Below, piece by piece: positions 25,855-34,366 of a DNA stretch of 64,000 bases. Position 1 is the stretch's first letter. Each line of letters begins with the position of its first letter. The notes below the pieces were generated by a model. That model was not told the origin of the DNA. It saw only the letters and a list, made by a program, of their open reading frames with translations, and made no database searches. The position numbers and the translations under genes are program-made. The stretch comes from Candidatus Fermentibacteraceae bacterium (GTDB taxonomy: Bacteria > Fermentibacterota > Fermentibacteria > Fermentibacterales > JCC-6), in contig JADGDO010000001.1 in assembly GCA_016744855.1 (NCBI GenBank), positions 62,001 through 126,000 on the forward strand, written 5' to 3'.

Positions 25855-26298
25855 ATGAGCAATGAGATCAATTTCGAGAACAACCCATTACACGGTGTTA
25901 GTTTAAAAAGTTTGTTGATTGAAATAGTAGATCAGTATGGTTTTGAGATACTCTTTGCATATTTAAACCTCAATTGTTTTAAGACCAATCCAAGTATTGA
26001 ATCCAGCGTTAAATTTTTGAAGAAAGCTGAATGGGCTCGTCAAAAAGTTGAAATCTTTTATTTGTATCAGTATAAAAACTTACCCAGAGCATCTAATGAG
26101 CAATTTTTACTACCTCCAAGAAAGCGGATTATTCCAGAAGGACTAGCGCACAGGGAGCCCAAAGATTTGAGTTTTGATGACGCTGAGCGATTAAGGGAAA
26201 AACGAGCAAATAAGGCAGCTGACCGCGAGCAGTGGGATGATAGACCCTCGAGAAGGAGTATTGATCCACGGGCGAGACGGAAAAATACATTCAGGTGA
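25855..26298 (+). CDS. VF530-family (DUF2132) DNA-binding-like protein with basic tail
   Basis: 147 residues. Residues about 9-75 match the VF530 domain: NPLHGVSLKSLLIEIVDQYGF, CFKTNPSIESSVKFLKKAEWARQKVE and IFYLYQY. The domain was named from a Vibrio fischeri structure and is proposed to bind DNA. The remaining 70 residues form a charged, disordered, arginine-rich tail that is longer than in most members. Role unknown. Confidence 0.8.
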   Translation: MSNEINFENNPLHGVSLKSLLIEIVDQYGFEILFAYLNLNCFKTNPSIESSVKFLKKAEWARQKVEIFYLYQYKNLPRASNEQFLLPPRKRIIPEGLAHREPKDLSFDDAERLREKRANKAADREQWDDRPSRRSIDPRARRKNTFR

Positions 26299-26390
26299 TA
26301 ATGAGTTGGAGAAGAAATGGAATCAACCGAGATTTTTGACTATCTACTCCTTACTCTTTTTACGCTGATAGTCCTAAGAATGGAGAACGT

Positions 26391-28076
26391 ATGCTAGTTT
26401 CAACCTTTCTGACTTGCTTCATCCTGCTAACAACAGGTGTTACTATAACTGAGCCTGTCGACGGTGAAACATATGATGGTGATTGGCTCACAGTGAATGC
26501 TATTGTACAGAATGAGAACGAGATTCCAGAGAATGTCCGTTATACTCTGAATGCACAGTCATCCGTTGAAATTCCCAGACTTAATACAGACTGGTATACA
26601 TACATGGCAAATGATTTGCATACCGGCTTTTCAGAGTCCCCCGCACCCACGGATAACTCAATCCTCTGGACAGCACCCGTTACAGGAAACACCCATGAGT
26701 TCTGCAGCCCGGTTGTCGTGAATGGTATTGTCTACTTCGTTTCTGATGAACAGTCGATTGCTTATGCCTTAGATGCGGTTACAGGAGAGATTGTTTGGCA
26801 ATATGATGTGGTGAATCATGTTGATGATGCTGTTACTGTCTGCGAAGGTAAAGTCTACTTGGCGGCTGATTCAGCATGGTGTCTTGATGCTCTTACGGGT
26901 GAAAGAATATGGGCATTTAAGCCAACCCAGTCATTTAAAATGAACGGAACTCCTGCTCTTGGAGATGGAGTAGCTTACTTCAGCTTTGCTCCAAATTACA
27001 CCTCTCTTGAAGTCCACGCACTGGATGCAGAGAACGGAGAACCGCTCTGGTTTACTGAGATTCCATTCTACTCTACAGGCTGTTTAACACTGGAAGGTAG
27101 CAGACTCTTTGTCCCCACTTACAGTGGCAATTTGTATGCCTTGGATACAAGTAGCGGTTCGATAATCTGGGAGAATTCAGACTCACCATCAGGCTACTGG
27201 GATTCATCACCAGTTGTTGTTGACGGCGTGATCTATATCTGTGGTAATGATGGAGTAGCCAGAGGTATTGATTCCTCAACTGGTACTACTATTTGGGCAG
27301 AAGATATCACCGCCGGTGTGCATTACATCGCTGCCACTCCGGCTTACGCTTACGGAGAGCTGTTTTTCGCTGATCAGGTTGATTCCTTTCACTGTCTTGA
27401 TGCACTTACCGGTATTCCCGTCTGGTCAGTTCCAGGGGTTCAGCATGGATCTTCAGGAGTAGCAGATGGAAAGGTGTTTTTCGGAGAGGGAGCGGATAGA
27501 GACTTTGGGAGAGTTGTTGCTTTATCGTGTGAAACCGGAGATGAAATCTGGTCTTACCAGACCGCAGGAACGCAAATTTTTTCAAGTCCGGCCATAACAG
27601 ACGGTGTTGTGTACATTGCAGGTATGGATTCGAATCTGTATGCTTTTGGCACAGAACTGAAGTTCACCTATCTTGATGACCTGTATGCACAGGTCGGACT
27701 GAATGAACTCGTAGTTACTTCATTCGACGCTGGAGTTGTTGTTGCCGCGGATACCGTTAGTTTTACTGTAACTGGTACCGGAATCAATCTTCAATCTTCT
27801 TGCGTATTTGATCTTGTTGTAGCTCCTAATCCGTTTTCATCCAGTGCTTCGATATCCTTCGAACTATCTGAGGCTGGATATACTTCCGTTGAGATTTTCG
27901 ATCTTTCTGGAAGACTAGTTAGTTCACTATTTGATTCTGAGCTTTTGCAGGGGAATCACAGTGTTCAATGGGACGGTTACAACAAGAGTGGGGAAGAAGT
28001 ATCAGCTGGTCTTTATCTTTGCAGAATCAACTCAGGTGGAGCTATTGAGACGACAGGCTTGTGTCTGTTGAGGTAG
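26391..28076 (+). CDS. Secreted PQQ-type beta-propeller protein with C-terminal sorting domain
   Basis: 561 residues. A signal peptide (about 1-18) is followed by a short N-terminal domain and then at least six PQQ/BamB-like blades: YALDAVTGEIVWQY, WCLDALTGERIWAF, HALDAENGEPLWF, YALDTSSGSIIWEN, RGIDSSTGTTIWAE, HCLDALTGIPVWSV. The C-terminal 80 residues form a type IX-like sorting domain (APNPFSSSASISF, VEIFDLSGRLV, GLYLCRI). The pattern is that of FCB surface or secreted proteins. There is no PQQ-enzyme catalytic signature, so it is more likely a structural or binding protein. Confidence 0.85.
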   Translation: MLVSTFLTCFILLTTGVTITEPVDGETYDGDWLTVNAIVQNENEIPENVRYTLNAQSSVEIPRLNTDWYTYMANDLHTGFSESPAPTDNSILWTAPVTGNTHEFCSPVVVNGIVYFVSDEQSIAYALDAVTGEIVWQYDVVNHVDDAVTVCEGKVYLAADSAWCLDALTGERIWAFKPTQSFKMNGTPALGDGVAYFSFAPNYTSLEVHALDAENGEPLWFTEIPFYSTGCLTLEGSRLFVPTYSGNLYALDTSSGSIIWENSDSPSGYWDSSPVVVDGVIYICGNDGVARGIDSSTGTTIWAEDITAGVHYIAATPAYAYGELFFADQVDSFHCLDALTGIPVWSVPGVQHGSSGVADGKVFFGEGADRDFGRVVALSCETGDEIWSYQTAGTQIFSSPAITDGVVYIAGMDSNLYAFGTELKFTYLDDLYAQVGLNELVVTSFDAGVVVAADTVSFTVTGTGINLQSSCVFDLVVAPNPFSSSASISFELSEAGYTSVEIFDLSGRLVSSLFDSELLQGNHSVQWDGYNKSGEEVSAGLYLCRINSGGAIETTGLCLLR

Positions 28077-28226
28077 GCCCAAAACGGAAGTATTCTTCTG
28101 TGATCTGCCAGATATTACTAGATTGGATTCGATCAATCGAAAAGAACCTACTTTTTTTTCTCCCAGATTAGAGGTGATCTAACGGCTCCTTGGAAGCGTT
28201 ATACCTTTGGAAAGGAATCAGGAGAC

Positions 28227-28673
28227 ATGAAACCATTCTTGTTTTTTATAGTTGTGATCCTATTACTTTCGTCGCCGCTGACAGCCGATGAGGACATTCA
28301 TGGATTGGGCATGGTGGAGGTGACTGAAGTGATGTATGTGCAGGGTGGAGAGTTCTCTGTCACTCTTTCTATGTCACTCACTACAGCCACAGAGACAAAT
28401 CTCCTTTTCTTCAACAATGAGCCAACCCTCTCTTTTCAGTTTCATCCGGACAATCTGGATGGTATATGTGTGATCGTAACACCGGATCAGATGATTAGCA
28501 GACGAGATGTAGTACTCACTGGACCATCTTTTGTGAACCTTCTCTTGTCAAAGATGGTGAGCGGTGACGCTCTTAATCTGAGCTGTGGTTTCATACGGAT
28601 CCCACGTAGCTCCGAGGTAGAGCCTGGAAAGTACGTTCTCAGTTATTTCCAGGTGAACTGTATCAATGAGTAA
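28227..28673 (+). CDS. Small exported protein of unknown function
   Basis: 148 residues with a clear signal peptide (MKPFLFFIVVILLLSSPLTA, cut near 20) and a beta-rich mature domain ending in VNCINE with a single late Cys. A GGAATCAGGAG site precedes the ATG. No family recognised. It sits upstream of an attC-like site and may be, or have been, a cassette gene. Confidence 0.6.
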   Translation: MKPFLFFIVVILLLSSPLTADEDIHGLGMVEVTEVMYVQGGEFSVTLSMSLTTATETNLLFFNNEPTLSFQFHPDNLDGICVIVTPDQMISRRDVVLTGPSFVNLLLSKMVSGDALNLSCGFIRIPRSSEVEPGKYVLSYFQVNCINE

Positions 28674-28714
28674 GAGAGAACCACTAAGAGCATATTGTCG
28701 CTGAACTCTTATAC

Positions 28715-28906
28715 GTGCCATCAGAGGTGTCGCTCATCGTTGCCGTGTCTGCCAACGGTAAGTATAGCGTAACAATTGAAAAATATGATCCTAAAGATAA
28801 GATTGCTATCGTCAGTACTCCCGGTTGGTTACCAGAAAATAAACCATATCAGTTTGATGGGGAAGAGTGGATTCCACTCTGGAGTCCGTTTGAAGCACCT
28901 GAATAG
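28715..28906 (+). CDS. Short possible gene or gene remnant before attC4
   Basis: A 63-residue frame from a GTG, with VSANGKYSVTIEKYDPKD and PYQFDGEEWIPLW. There is no good ribosome site and the N-terminus looks truncated. The stop lies 12 bases before attC4, as expected for a cassette gene end. It may be the 3' remnant of a longer protein. Confidence 0.35.
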   Translation: MPSEVSLIVAVSANGKYSVTIEKYDPKDKIAIVSTPGWLPENKPYQFDGEEWIPLWSPFEAPE

Positions 28907-28917
28907 AAATGAATCAC

Positions 28918-28997
28918 ATATCAACAAAATGCAGCAGAACTGCTTAAGAGAAATGGAAAGTAATATATTCGCAGTCTGCTGATTTATAGCGATATGG
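28918..28997 (+). other. attC recombination site 4 (degenerate R')
   Basis: R'' ATATCAAC (28918-28925), then arms ATGCAGCAGAACTGC and GCAGTCTGCTGATT (28971-28984), identical to the arms of attC1. The R' side reads AGCGATATGG instead of GTTRRRY, so the site may no longer work. Its near identity with attC1 and attC2 at 9 kb distance shows that the cassette zone extended this far. Confidence 0.72.
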
Positions 28998-29019
28998 AGT
29001 ATTGCTGATATGGAGGAGG

Positions 29020-29673
29020 ATGCATTTGGTTAAGGAAGTCGTTAAGTATTACGATGCACTTGCTCGGGATTATCACCAGCGATTTGGCTATGATCAGGAA
29101 AATGATCTAGAGGAATACAACGAAATCAGACATTTAATCTCAGATATGTTTGTTGACTGTGATGTGCTTGAAGTAGCCTGTGGAACTGGATATTGGACTG
29201 GGAAAGTTTCAAGGATTGCCAAGTCTGTTCTGGCTACAGATATAAATAAATCAATGATTTCGCAAGCTAGGAAACTCTTATCTGGCCACCCAAATGTCAC
29301 TTTTAAGGAAGCCGATGCTTATTCTTTGAAGAGTATACCAAATCACTTTACTGGAGCTATTACAGTTCTTTGGTGGTGTCATATCCCCAGGGGAAAAGTA
29401 GCCATTTTTCTCGATGCTCTTCACAGTAAACTGAAGCCCGGCTCAAGAGTTTTACATATCTGCCAACTGGAAGATCTTGATTCAGAAAACCACAGACAGG
29501 ATTCAGATGGAAACACAATTGCTTTAAGAAAAGCAGACTCTCGAGTCTATCATATTATTAAGAATATCCCCTCTGAGCATGAACTCAGGAAAGCACTTTC
29601 AAGAGTTGCACGGGACCTACAGTATTTGAGATACCCTGATTTCGGATTATGGAGTGTTGCGTATTCGTTATAG
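29020..29673 (+). CDS. Class I SAM-dependent methyltransferase (cassette gene)
   Basis: 217 residues from the ATG at 29020, or 215 from a TTG at 29026 which is better spaced from GGAGGAGG. YYDALARDYHQRF is a typical methyltransferase start. Motif I is VLEVACGTGYWT near 48, followed by VLATDINKSMI and GAITVLWWCHIPRG. It lies between two attC-like sites and is probably a gene cassette. Substrate unknown. Confidence 0.8.
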   Translation: MHLVKEVVKYYDALARDYHQRFGYDQENDLEEYNEIRHLISDMFVDCDVLEVACGTGYWTGKVSRIAKSVLATDINKSMISQARKLLSGHPNVTFKEADAYSLKSIPNHFTGAITVLWWCHIPRGKVAIFLDALHSKLKPGSRVLHICQLEDLDSENHRQDSDGNTIALRKADSRVYHIIKNIPSEHELRKALSRVARDLQYLRYPDFGLWSVAYSL

Positions 29674-29682
29674 TAAGTATTT

Positions 29683-29737
29683 CACTAACAACAAAATGAG
29701 GCAACTCTAGGGCGTTCGCTGATTTTTGTTGTTGGCA
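29683..29737 (+). other. attC-like recombination site 5
   Basis: R'' CACTAAC (29683-29689) and R' GTTGGCA (29731-29737) flank arms AACAACAAAAT and ATTTTTGTTGTT, with inner GCAAC/GTTCGC arms carrying an unpaired C. Length 55 bases, near the known minimum. The arms differ from attC1, 2 and 4. Confidence 0.55.
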
Positions 29738-29748
29738 GCTAGACTGGA

Positions 29749-30105
29749 GTGAAAGTTTTGAGGATCAAGCTTACATTGCTTCTATTTGTACTTTCCTTGT
29801 TGGGATGTAGTGGGTCTGGTGTGCGAGTTGTAGTTTCTAATGTTGGCTCAGAGACCATGAGGGAGACCATAGTGATCGTAACCGGAGCGACATATTCATT
29901 GGGAACTATAGCTTCAGGAAATTCAGTGGAAACCATTGTGAACCCGATTGGTGAATCACGCATTGAAATTCAGTTTGTTGATCTTGATGGGACACAAACA
30001 ACTGTTCGTGTGGAGTGCTATTTCGAAGGTGGTTACAAGGGTCATATATTAGTAACACTTGATAACGGTACTGTTACTCATGTTGACGATCAGATTGAGA
30101 TATAG
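29749..30105 (+). CDS. Small predicted lipoprotein
   Basis: 118 residues from a GTG. The signal is FVLSLLGC, with the lipidated Cys near residue 20. The mature protein, VRVVVSNVGSETMRETIVIVTG onward, has an alternating beta pattern like the lipoprotein at 18-347, suggesting a shared small family. It follows attC5 by 12 bases, so it is likely a cassette gene. Confidence 0.65.
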   Translation: MKVLRIKLTLLLFVLSLLGCSGSGVRVVVSNVGSETMRETIVIVTGATYSLGTIASGNSVETIVNPIGESRIEIQFVDLDGTQTTVRVECYFEGGYKGHILVTLDNGTVTHVDDQIEI

Positions 30106-30257
30106 TGATTGACAAGGGCGAGCACTTTCAAATCTTTCCAGACATTGCTTGATGAGATAACATCGCATCAGCTTAATGCCCTGCCGTTTTGTTGTATCTA
30201 ATGTGCAAAAAATATTGAAATAGAATTCTGTAGAATCACTAGACAACTAAGGGGTAT

Positions 30258-30512
30258 ATGCAAATGAAAATAATTATTCTTAATCTAGATCGTAGTACTA
30301 CCAAAGAAGAATTAGTAGTTCTCTTTGAAGAGCATGGTTCCGTACAATCATGTGATTTGGTGTTGGATAAAGCCACTGGTAAATCCAAGGGTTTTGCTTT
30401 CGTTGAAATGCCTAAGCCTGGAGAAGCTAAGTTCGCCATAAAAAACTTGAATAATAAGAAAGTTGCTGCTAACAGAATTCGTGTTAGAAAAGCTAAAGAC
30501 AAAAAGGCATAA
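30258..30512 (+). CDS. RRM-domain RNA-binding protein
   Basis: 84 residues containing one RNA recognition motif: RNP2 IIILNL at 5-10, DLVLDKATGKSKGFAFVEM with RNP1 KGFAFVEM near 43-50, then NNKKVAANRIRVRKA and a basic tail. Bacterial single-RRM proteins of this size are known in several phyla, where they bind RNA with little-known roles. Start at ATG 30258; an internal ATG at 30264 is possible. Confidence 0.88.
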   Translation: MQMKIIILNLDRSTTKEELVVLFEEHGSVQSCDLVLDKATGKSKGFAFVEMPKPGEAKFAIKNLNNKKVAANRIRVRKAKDKKA

Positions 30513-30721
30513 CAAAGCAATATGCCGAACCTGAATTGCTTCGTCATATGGGGTAAAGGTATGACCTGAAAATTAGTTATGAGTAAATTATTACAAGCAT
30601 ACCCAAACAATGAACCTATATAAACCGATATTGTTATATGATCATAATTGTATTATCATTTTTTTAGGATTCTTTGATCTTCAGAAATGGAATCGTATTC
30701 ATGAGTTTCGCTGGAGGAGAA

Positions 30722-31360
30722 ATGAAAATTCCAGAGCTGTACAGAAAAAACAATGTTGATAAAGACTACACTTCCATCGGATTGTTCCGAGAATTAAGGA
30801 AGAGATATGATATCGCCAAAGTCTTCTATCCGGGTTGTTATGTACACATCGCGCCATCATTAGTGTTTGCCAATGTTACGTATGCCGATTCTTTTAGGAG
30901 CACTTATAAGTTTTTTGATAGCCCGGATACTCATGAGTACATTGAGCAAAGCAAAGAATACCCTGATGAGGCTATGCTGAAATTTTACCAGCAGGATTAC
31001 AACAAACCATTTATTGGGTTGAAGGATGATTTCGACCTTGTGATTTCCCAATACGCTGGCTTTGTTGGTCAGTCAGTAAAGCGCTATTTAAGATACGGTG
31101 GATTATTGGTATGCAATAATTCTCACGGTGATGCTTCAATGGCTTCAATTGATCCCGATTATAAACTCGTAGCTATTTATCGAAGAATCTCTGATGAGAG
31201 ATTCAGTATATCAGATAAAAATATGGAGAGTTATTTAATACCTAAAAAAGGGGTACTGCCTACAAAAGATCAGCTTGCAAAAACGATGAAAGGAATAGCT
31301 TACACGAAATCCCCTTCCGGGTATATTTTTAAAAAGGTAGATGATAAAGATAAGAATTGA
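30722..31360 (+). CDS. Protein of unknown function, possibly methyltransferase-like
   Basis: 212 residues from the ATG at 30722, which GGAGGAGA precedes; a frame extension to 30674 lacks a ribosome site. YDIAKVFYPGCYVHIAPSLVF, YADSF and FDLVISQYAGFVGQSVKRYLRYGGLLVCNN resemble the strand order of a Rossmann methyltransferase (loop, acidic strand end, motif IV), but the glycine motif is absent. It may be a degenerate relative or unrelated. Confidence 0.6.
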   Translation: MKIPELYRKNNVDKDYTSIGLFRELRKRYDIAKVFYPGCYVHIAPSLVFANVTYADSFRSTYKFFDSPDTHEYIEQSKEYPDEAMLKFYQQDYNKPFIGLKDDFDLVISQYAGFVGQSVKRYLRYGGLLVCNNSHGDASMASIDPDYKLVAIYRRISDERFSISDKNMESYLIPKKGVLPTKDQLAKTMKGIAYTKSPSGYIFKKVDDKDKN

Positions 31361-31471
31361 GGCTAGAGTTAAAAGTTTGCATTTATATAGCAGTTAATCG
31401 CAAGCTGAATTCATTGGATTATTGGTTTTCAGCTAGTTTCAAACTGTTGATACATGATGCTGGGAGGCAGA

Positions 31472-32122
31472 ATGAAACCGACTCTTACAGCCCGGGAACA
31501 CTATGATCGACTAGCCGAGATGGGTAATGGTCTTAACGACCCACCTGCTCTACTGGAGTTTATGGCCCGATGGGATGGACCTCCGTTTTGGAATGCTCTT
31601 GGCGACACGACGAAGAAAGATGTTCTTGAGGTTGGTATCGGCTGTGGTCGGATAGCTGGCCAGCTTTTAAAACTCGGCTGCAGCAGTCTAACCGGGCTAG
31701 ACATTTCCCCAAAGAGCATCGCAGCGGCTCGCTCCCAACTAAACGAGTTCTCTAATCTAAACCTGCTTGTGGCTGATGTTACAGAGTTTAACCGACCTGC
31801 AAGTTTCGACGTAGTGTACAGCGTTCTCACCTTCATGCATGTGCAGGATAAACGGAAAGCACTGTGGAACCTCGTGGATTCCCTTCGTCAGGGTGGCCAG
31901 ATTATCCTTTCTATCGACAAGGCATCCGATATGTTTGATTTTGGAGATTGGTTGGTTCCACTCCATCCCTGGACACCTGAACAATATGCAGAGGAGCTTA
32001 GCTCACTTGGGTGTAAGGTGAACGAATTCATTCCATTGATTGACAACTGGTCAGGACCAACAGGGCAGAAGACGGAGACGTATGGGGAGCAGATAGCAAC
32101 AGTTGTTAAAGCAACAAGGTGA
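31472..32122 (+). CDS. Class I SAM-dependent methyltransferase
   Basis: 216 residues from the ATG at 31472 (GGGAGG upstream). REHYDRLAEMGNGL opens the protein; motif I is VLEVGIGCGRIAGQLL near 57; then LTGLDISPKSIAAA, DVVYSVLTFMHV and LRQGGQIILSI. Target unknown. The GTG of the next frame overlaps its end, but that gene's better start lies 30 bases later. Confidence 0.85.
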   Translation: MKPTLTAREHYDRLAEMGNGLNDPPALLEFMARWDGPPFWNALGDTTKKDVLEVGIGCGRIAGQLLKLGCSSLTGLDISPKSIAAARSQLNEFSNLNLLVADVTEFNRPASFDVVYSVLTFMHVQDKRKALWNLVDSLRQGGQIILSIDKASDMFDFGDWLVPLHPWTPEQYAEELSSLGCKVNEFIPLIDNWSGPTGQKTETYGEQIATVVKATR

Positions 32123-32151
32123 TCTTTGGCAAATACACTTCCGGGAGATTT

Positions 32152-32577
32152 ATGAAAAGCACAATTAGGATATGTTTTTTTGCTGGAATCGTCTCTTTGT
32201 CTATTGGGTGGTATTACTGCTTCTATAACACCTCAGGTCATTCTGCAGTGGATCCACTGTTTGGTTCGATTTTATTCGTTCCTCTTTTTCTCGTGGGCAT
32301 TTTCCATATTGCAGCATCTAAAGGGAGAGAGTTGTTCTCTTGGCTATTGTCGGTTGTCGGATTTTCTGGAATTGTCTTTGGTGTATTTGTTCACATAACT
32401 GCGATACTGCAAGAATATAGCTACTGGGTTGAAGCCGGATTAAGCACTAAGAATCCTAATTCAAATCTGCTTCTGCTAAGCTATGCATCAGTTGTCGTCT
32501 CACTGCTCTTTGGGATACTCATAATTTCACATGTTAAAGCCAAAAAGCAGCTTCAACATCCAGACCTAGCGAATTAG
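32152..32577 (+). CDS. Small integral membrane protein
   Basis: About 141 residues with four predicted membrane helices and a basic C-terminal end (HVKAKKQLQH). The ATG at 32152 follows CGGGAGATTT, a better start than the GTG at 32119. No family recognised. Probably co-transcribed with the methyltransferase. Confidence 0.6.
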   Translation: MKSTIRICFFAGIVSLSIGWYYCFYNTSGHSAVDPLFGSILFVPLFLVGIFHIAASKGRELFSWLLSVVGFSGIVFGVFVHITAILQEYSYWVEAGLSTKNPNSNLLLLSYASVVVSLLFGILIISHVKAKKQLQHPDLAN

Positions 32578-32585
32578 ATTAAAAA

Positions 32586-32610
32586 ACTGCCCCCGAAAAT
32601 CGGGGGCAGT
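32586..32610 (-). terminator. Intrinsic terminator, shared between convergent genes
   Basis: ACTGCCCCCG/CGGGGGCAGT forms a 10-bp stem with loop AAAAT. On the minus strand it is followed by a T-run, so it terminates the exported-protein gene. On the plus strand no T-run follows, so it would be weaker there. Confidence 0.85.
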
Positions 32611-32632
32611 CTATCAGATCTAGTTCAGAAGA

Positions 32633-33322
32633 TTAGAATGATGTTTTAATACTTCCCCATGAGGTTCTCGAGAGTGCAACATTGTTCATGAGAAACTCTA
32701 CTGCATTGTTCAGAAGAAGCCATCCATCGCCTGACCAGGAGATATAATCTCCACAAACGAGGTTAACTGCGACAACGCTCGTGCCTTCGTTTATAGCAAC
32801 AAGCGGCTGGCTTGCGGAATTCTCGGCGATAAGTGTAGCCCCTGACTCCAGAGAAGCATCTACCCAATAGCCTATACCATTAATAGCAGTAACACCGTTA
32901 AGGATGTCATGAGTGTATGTAGTTCCAAGATTGACTGGTGTACTCTGGTTAGCGCCACCGGCTAACGGACAATAGGCTGCATCATCAACAATGCGACCAG
33001 CGCACTGTGTAATAGCCCATCCACAGATTACAACTTTTCCGCCACCATCTACGTAATCGGCGAGAATATCACCTTGTCCTGCTGTGTACTGATAGTTGTT
33101 CCAAGTAAGTACGCAGGTATAACTCTCGAGAGTGGTGAGTGGCACAAGAGCTGTGGATCCGTCAACGTAGTCAACAGAGCCGTAGAATGCATTGGTGTCA
33201 AAGTTATCATGAAACAGGTTCATCGTACCTGTACCTTCACAATGCAAGACTAGAAGATCATTTGCAGCAAATCCTGTTGCTGTGAGACCAAGTAGCAAAA
33301 CAATAAACGCTAAATTCTTCAT
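32633..33322 (-). CDS. Exported protein with C-terminal W-G-S-I-K-T-S-F motif
   Basis: 229 residues. Signal peptide MKNLAFIVLLLGLTATGFAA, then a Rossmann-like/glutamine-amidotransferase-like arrangement (LLVLHCEG, VLTWNNYQYTAGQGDILADYVDGGGKVVICGW). The protein ends LSRTSWGSIKTSF. That ending is shared with the proteins at 62186-62971 and 63193-63789, which are otherwise unrelated. It suggests a short C-terminal recognition tag. Function unknown. Confidence 0.75.
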   Translation of the reverse strand: MKNLAFIVLLLGLTATGFAANDLLVLHCEGTGTMNLFHDNFDTNAFYGSVDYVDGSTALVPLTTLESYTCVLTWNNYQYTAGQGDILADYVDGGGKVVICGWAITQCAGRIVDDAAYCPLAGGANQSTPVNLGTTYTHDILNGVTAINGIGYWVDASLESGATLIAENSASQPLVAINEGTSVVAVNLVCGDYISWSGDGWLLLNNAVEFLMNNVALSRTSWGSIKTSF

Positions 33323-33511
33323 ACTAAATCCTTCCTAGATTAGTGAACACTCCTTACGATAACCATTAGGTTTACTGTTGTCAAACACCGGTAGGATTGA
33401 GTGCAACTCAAACAATCGTATAAAGGTTTCAAGTAACAATGAGAAATATGAGCTTCTAGAAGACCATAGCAGTTTTATCGGGTGTCATAGAGTACAGTAG
33501 GTAAGAATAAC

Positions 33512-33540
33512 TTGACAATAAGTATGAAAAATATTACTAT
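33512..33540 (+). promoter_or_regulatory. Sigma-70-type promoter
   Basis: TTGACA (33512-33517), 17-base spacer, TACTAT (33535-33540), 38 bases before the ATG at 33579. A near-consensus pair driving the membrane protein/XRE pair. Confidence 0.7.
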
Positions 33541-33578
33541 TGATTTTGTGCTGGTTCACTCAATTAAGGAGGCTAGTG

Positions 33579-34001
33579 ATGCTCAATAGGCATGAGAAAT
33601 TTGCAGTTTTCAATCTTACTATTCTGATGGTTGCTGTTTTACTTTTCTTCTTATTCTTAATTGTTATGGGGTTACCACAAGCACAGGGTGCATTCGGATT
33701 GATGGGTTTTATTGGTTTAGGGCATTTGCTATTCCTCCGCAAGAAGCGTCCCTCTGAGATAGTTGATGATGAACGAGATAAGGCAATTAAATTGAAAGCT
33801 AATGCGACAGGCTTATACTCCTCATTTGTGTACTTCATCATAGGTTCTTTGGTAGTTTACTACAGCAACCCTGACGCGGGAGTTGTCTCTGTTGATTTGA
33901 TTCCATTGTTTGTATGGGTGGGATGGGCTCTCTACATTCTTGCTTATTCCATAACTATCCTTGTACAATACCGTAAAGGAACTAACTGTGGAACCTGCTA
34001 A
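33579..34001 (+). CDS. Membrane protein paired with an XRE regulator
   Basis: 140 residues from the ATG at 33579 (AAGGAGG upstream). Four membrane helices in two pairs, with a cytoplasmic loop RKKRPSEIVDDERDKAIKLKANATG. This loop is typical of DUF2178-type membrane proteins that precede small XRE repressors in bacteria and archaea. The C-terminus overlaps the next gene. Confidence 0.7.
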   Translation: MLNRHEKFAVFNLTILMVAVLLFFLFLIVMGLPQAQGAFGLMGFIGLGHLLFLRKKRPSEIVDDERDKAIKLKANATGLYSSFVYFIIGSLVVYYSNPDAGVVSVDLIPLFVWVGWALYILAYSITILVQYRKGTNCGTC

Positions 34002-34203
34002 ACTGCAAAATCAAATACGTCGTTTACGGTTTGAACATGGAGAAATGACTCAGCAAAAACTTGCTGAACTGGCTCGTGTAACACGGCAGACTATCGTTGC
34101 TCTTGAGGCATCCAGGTACAACCCATCTCTCTTGCTTGCCTTTAGGATTGCCAAAGTGTTCGGCGTGCCTGTTGATGAAGTTTTCCAGTACGACGGAAAG
34201 TAG
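33988..34203 (+). CDS. Small XRE-family transcriptional regulator (YozG/Cro-like)
   Basis: 71 residues from a GTG at 33988, preceded by AAGGAA. IRRLRFEHGEMTQQKLAELARVTRQTIVALEASRYNPSLLLAFRIAKVFGVPVDEVF covers a full helix-turn-helix. It overlaps the membrane protein by 14 bases, so the two are translated together. Likely a repressor of its own operon, with the membrane protein as a possible signal partner (inference). Confidence 0.85.
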   Translation: MEPAKLQNQIRRLRFEHGEMTQQKLAELARVTRQTIVALEASRYNPSLLLAFRIAKVFGVPVDEVFQYDGK

Positions 34204-34366
34204 ATAAAGGTTGATTTTGTGTTGCTCTATTCAGAAGAGAAATTACACCTTATTTTGCTCTCCATCAATACTGGAACACTTTTGTTTTGAGAGAGACTGT
34301 TTATTTCGTAACAATCCCTTAATATTCAACAATAATTCTTGTTAACACGCAGTACAGGAGGGTTGT

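Noticed and set aside
30130-30195. attC upstream of the RRM gene (GATAACA ... TGTTGTATC)
   Set aside because: The outer cores could pair but the inner arms do not.
30516-30550. attC site after the RRM gene (GCATAAC ... ATTGCTT ... GTCATATG)
   Set aside because: The arms pair over only 7-8 bases and the whole element is about 35 bases, shorter than known attC sites; R' is also mismatched.
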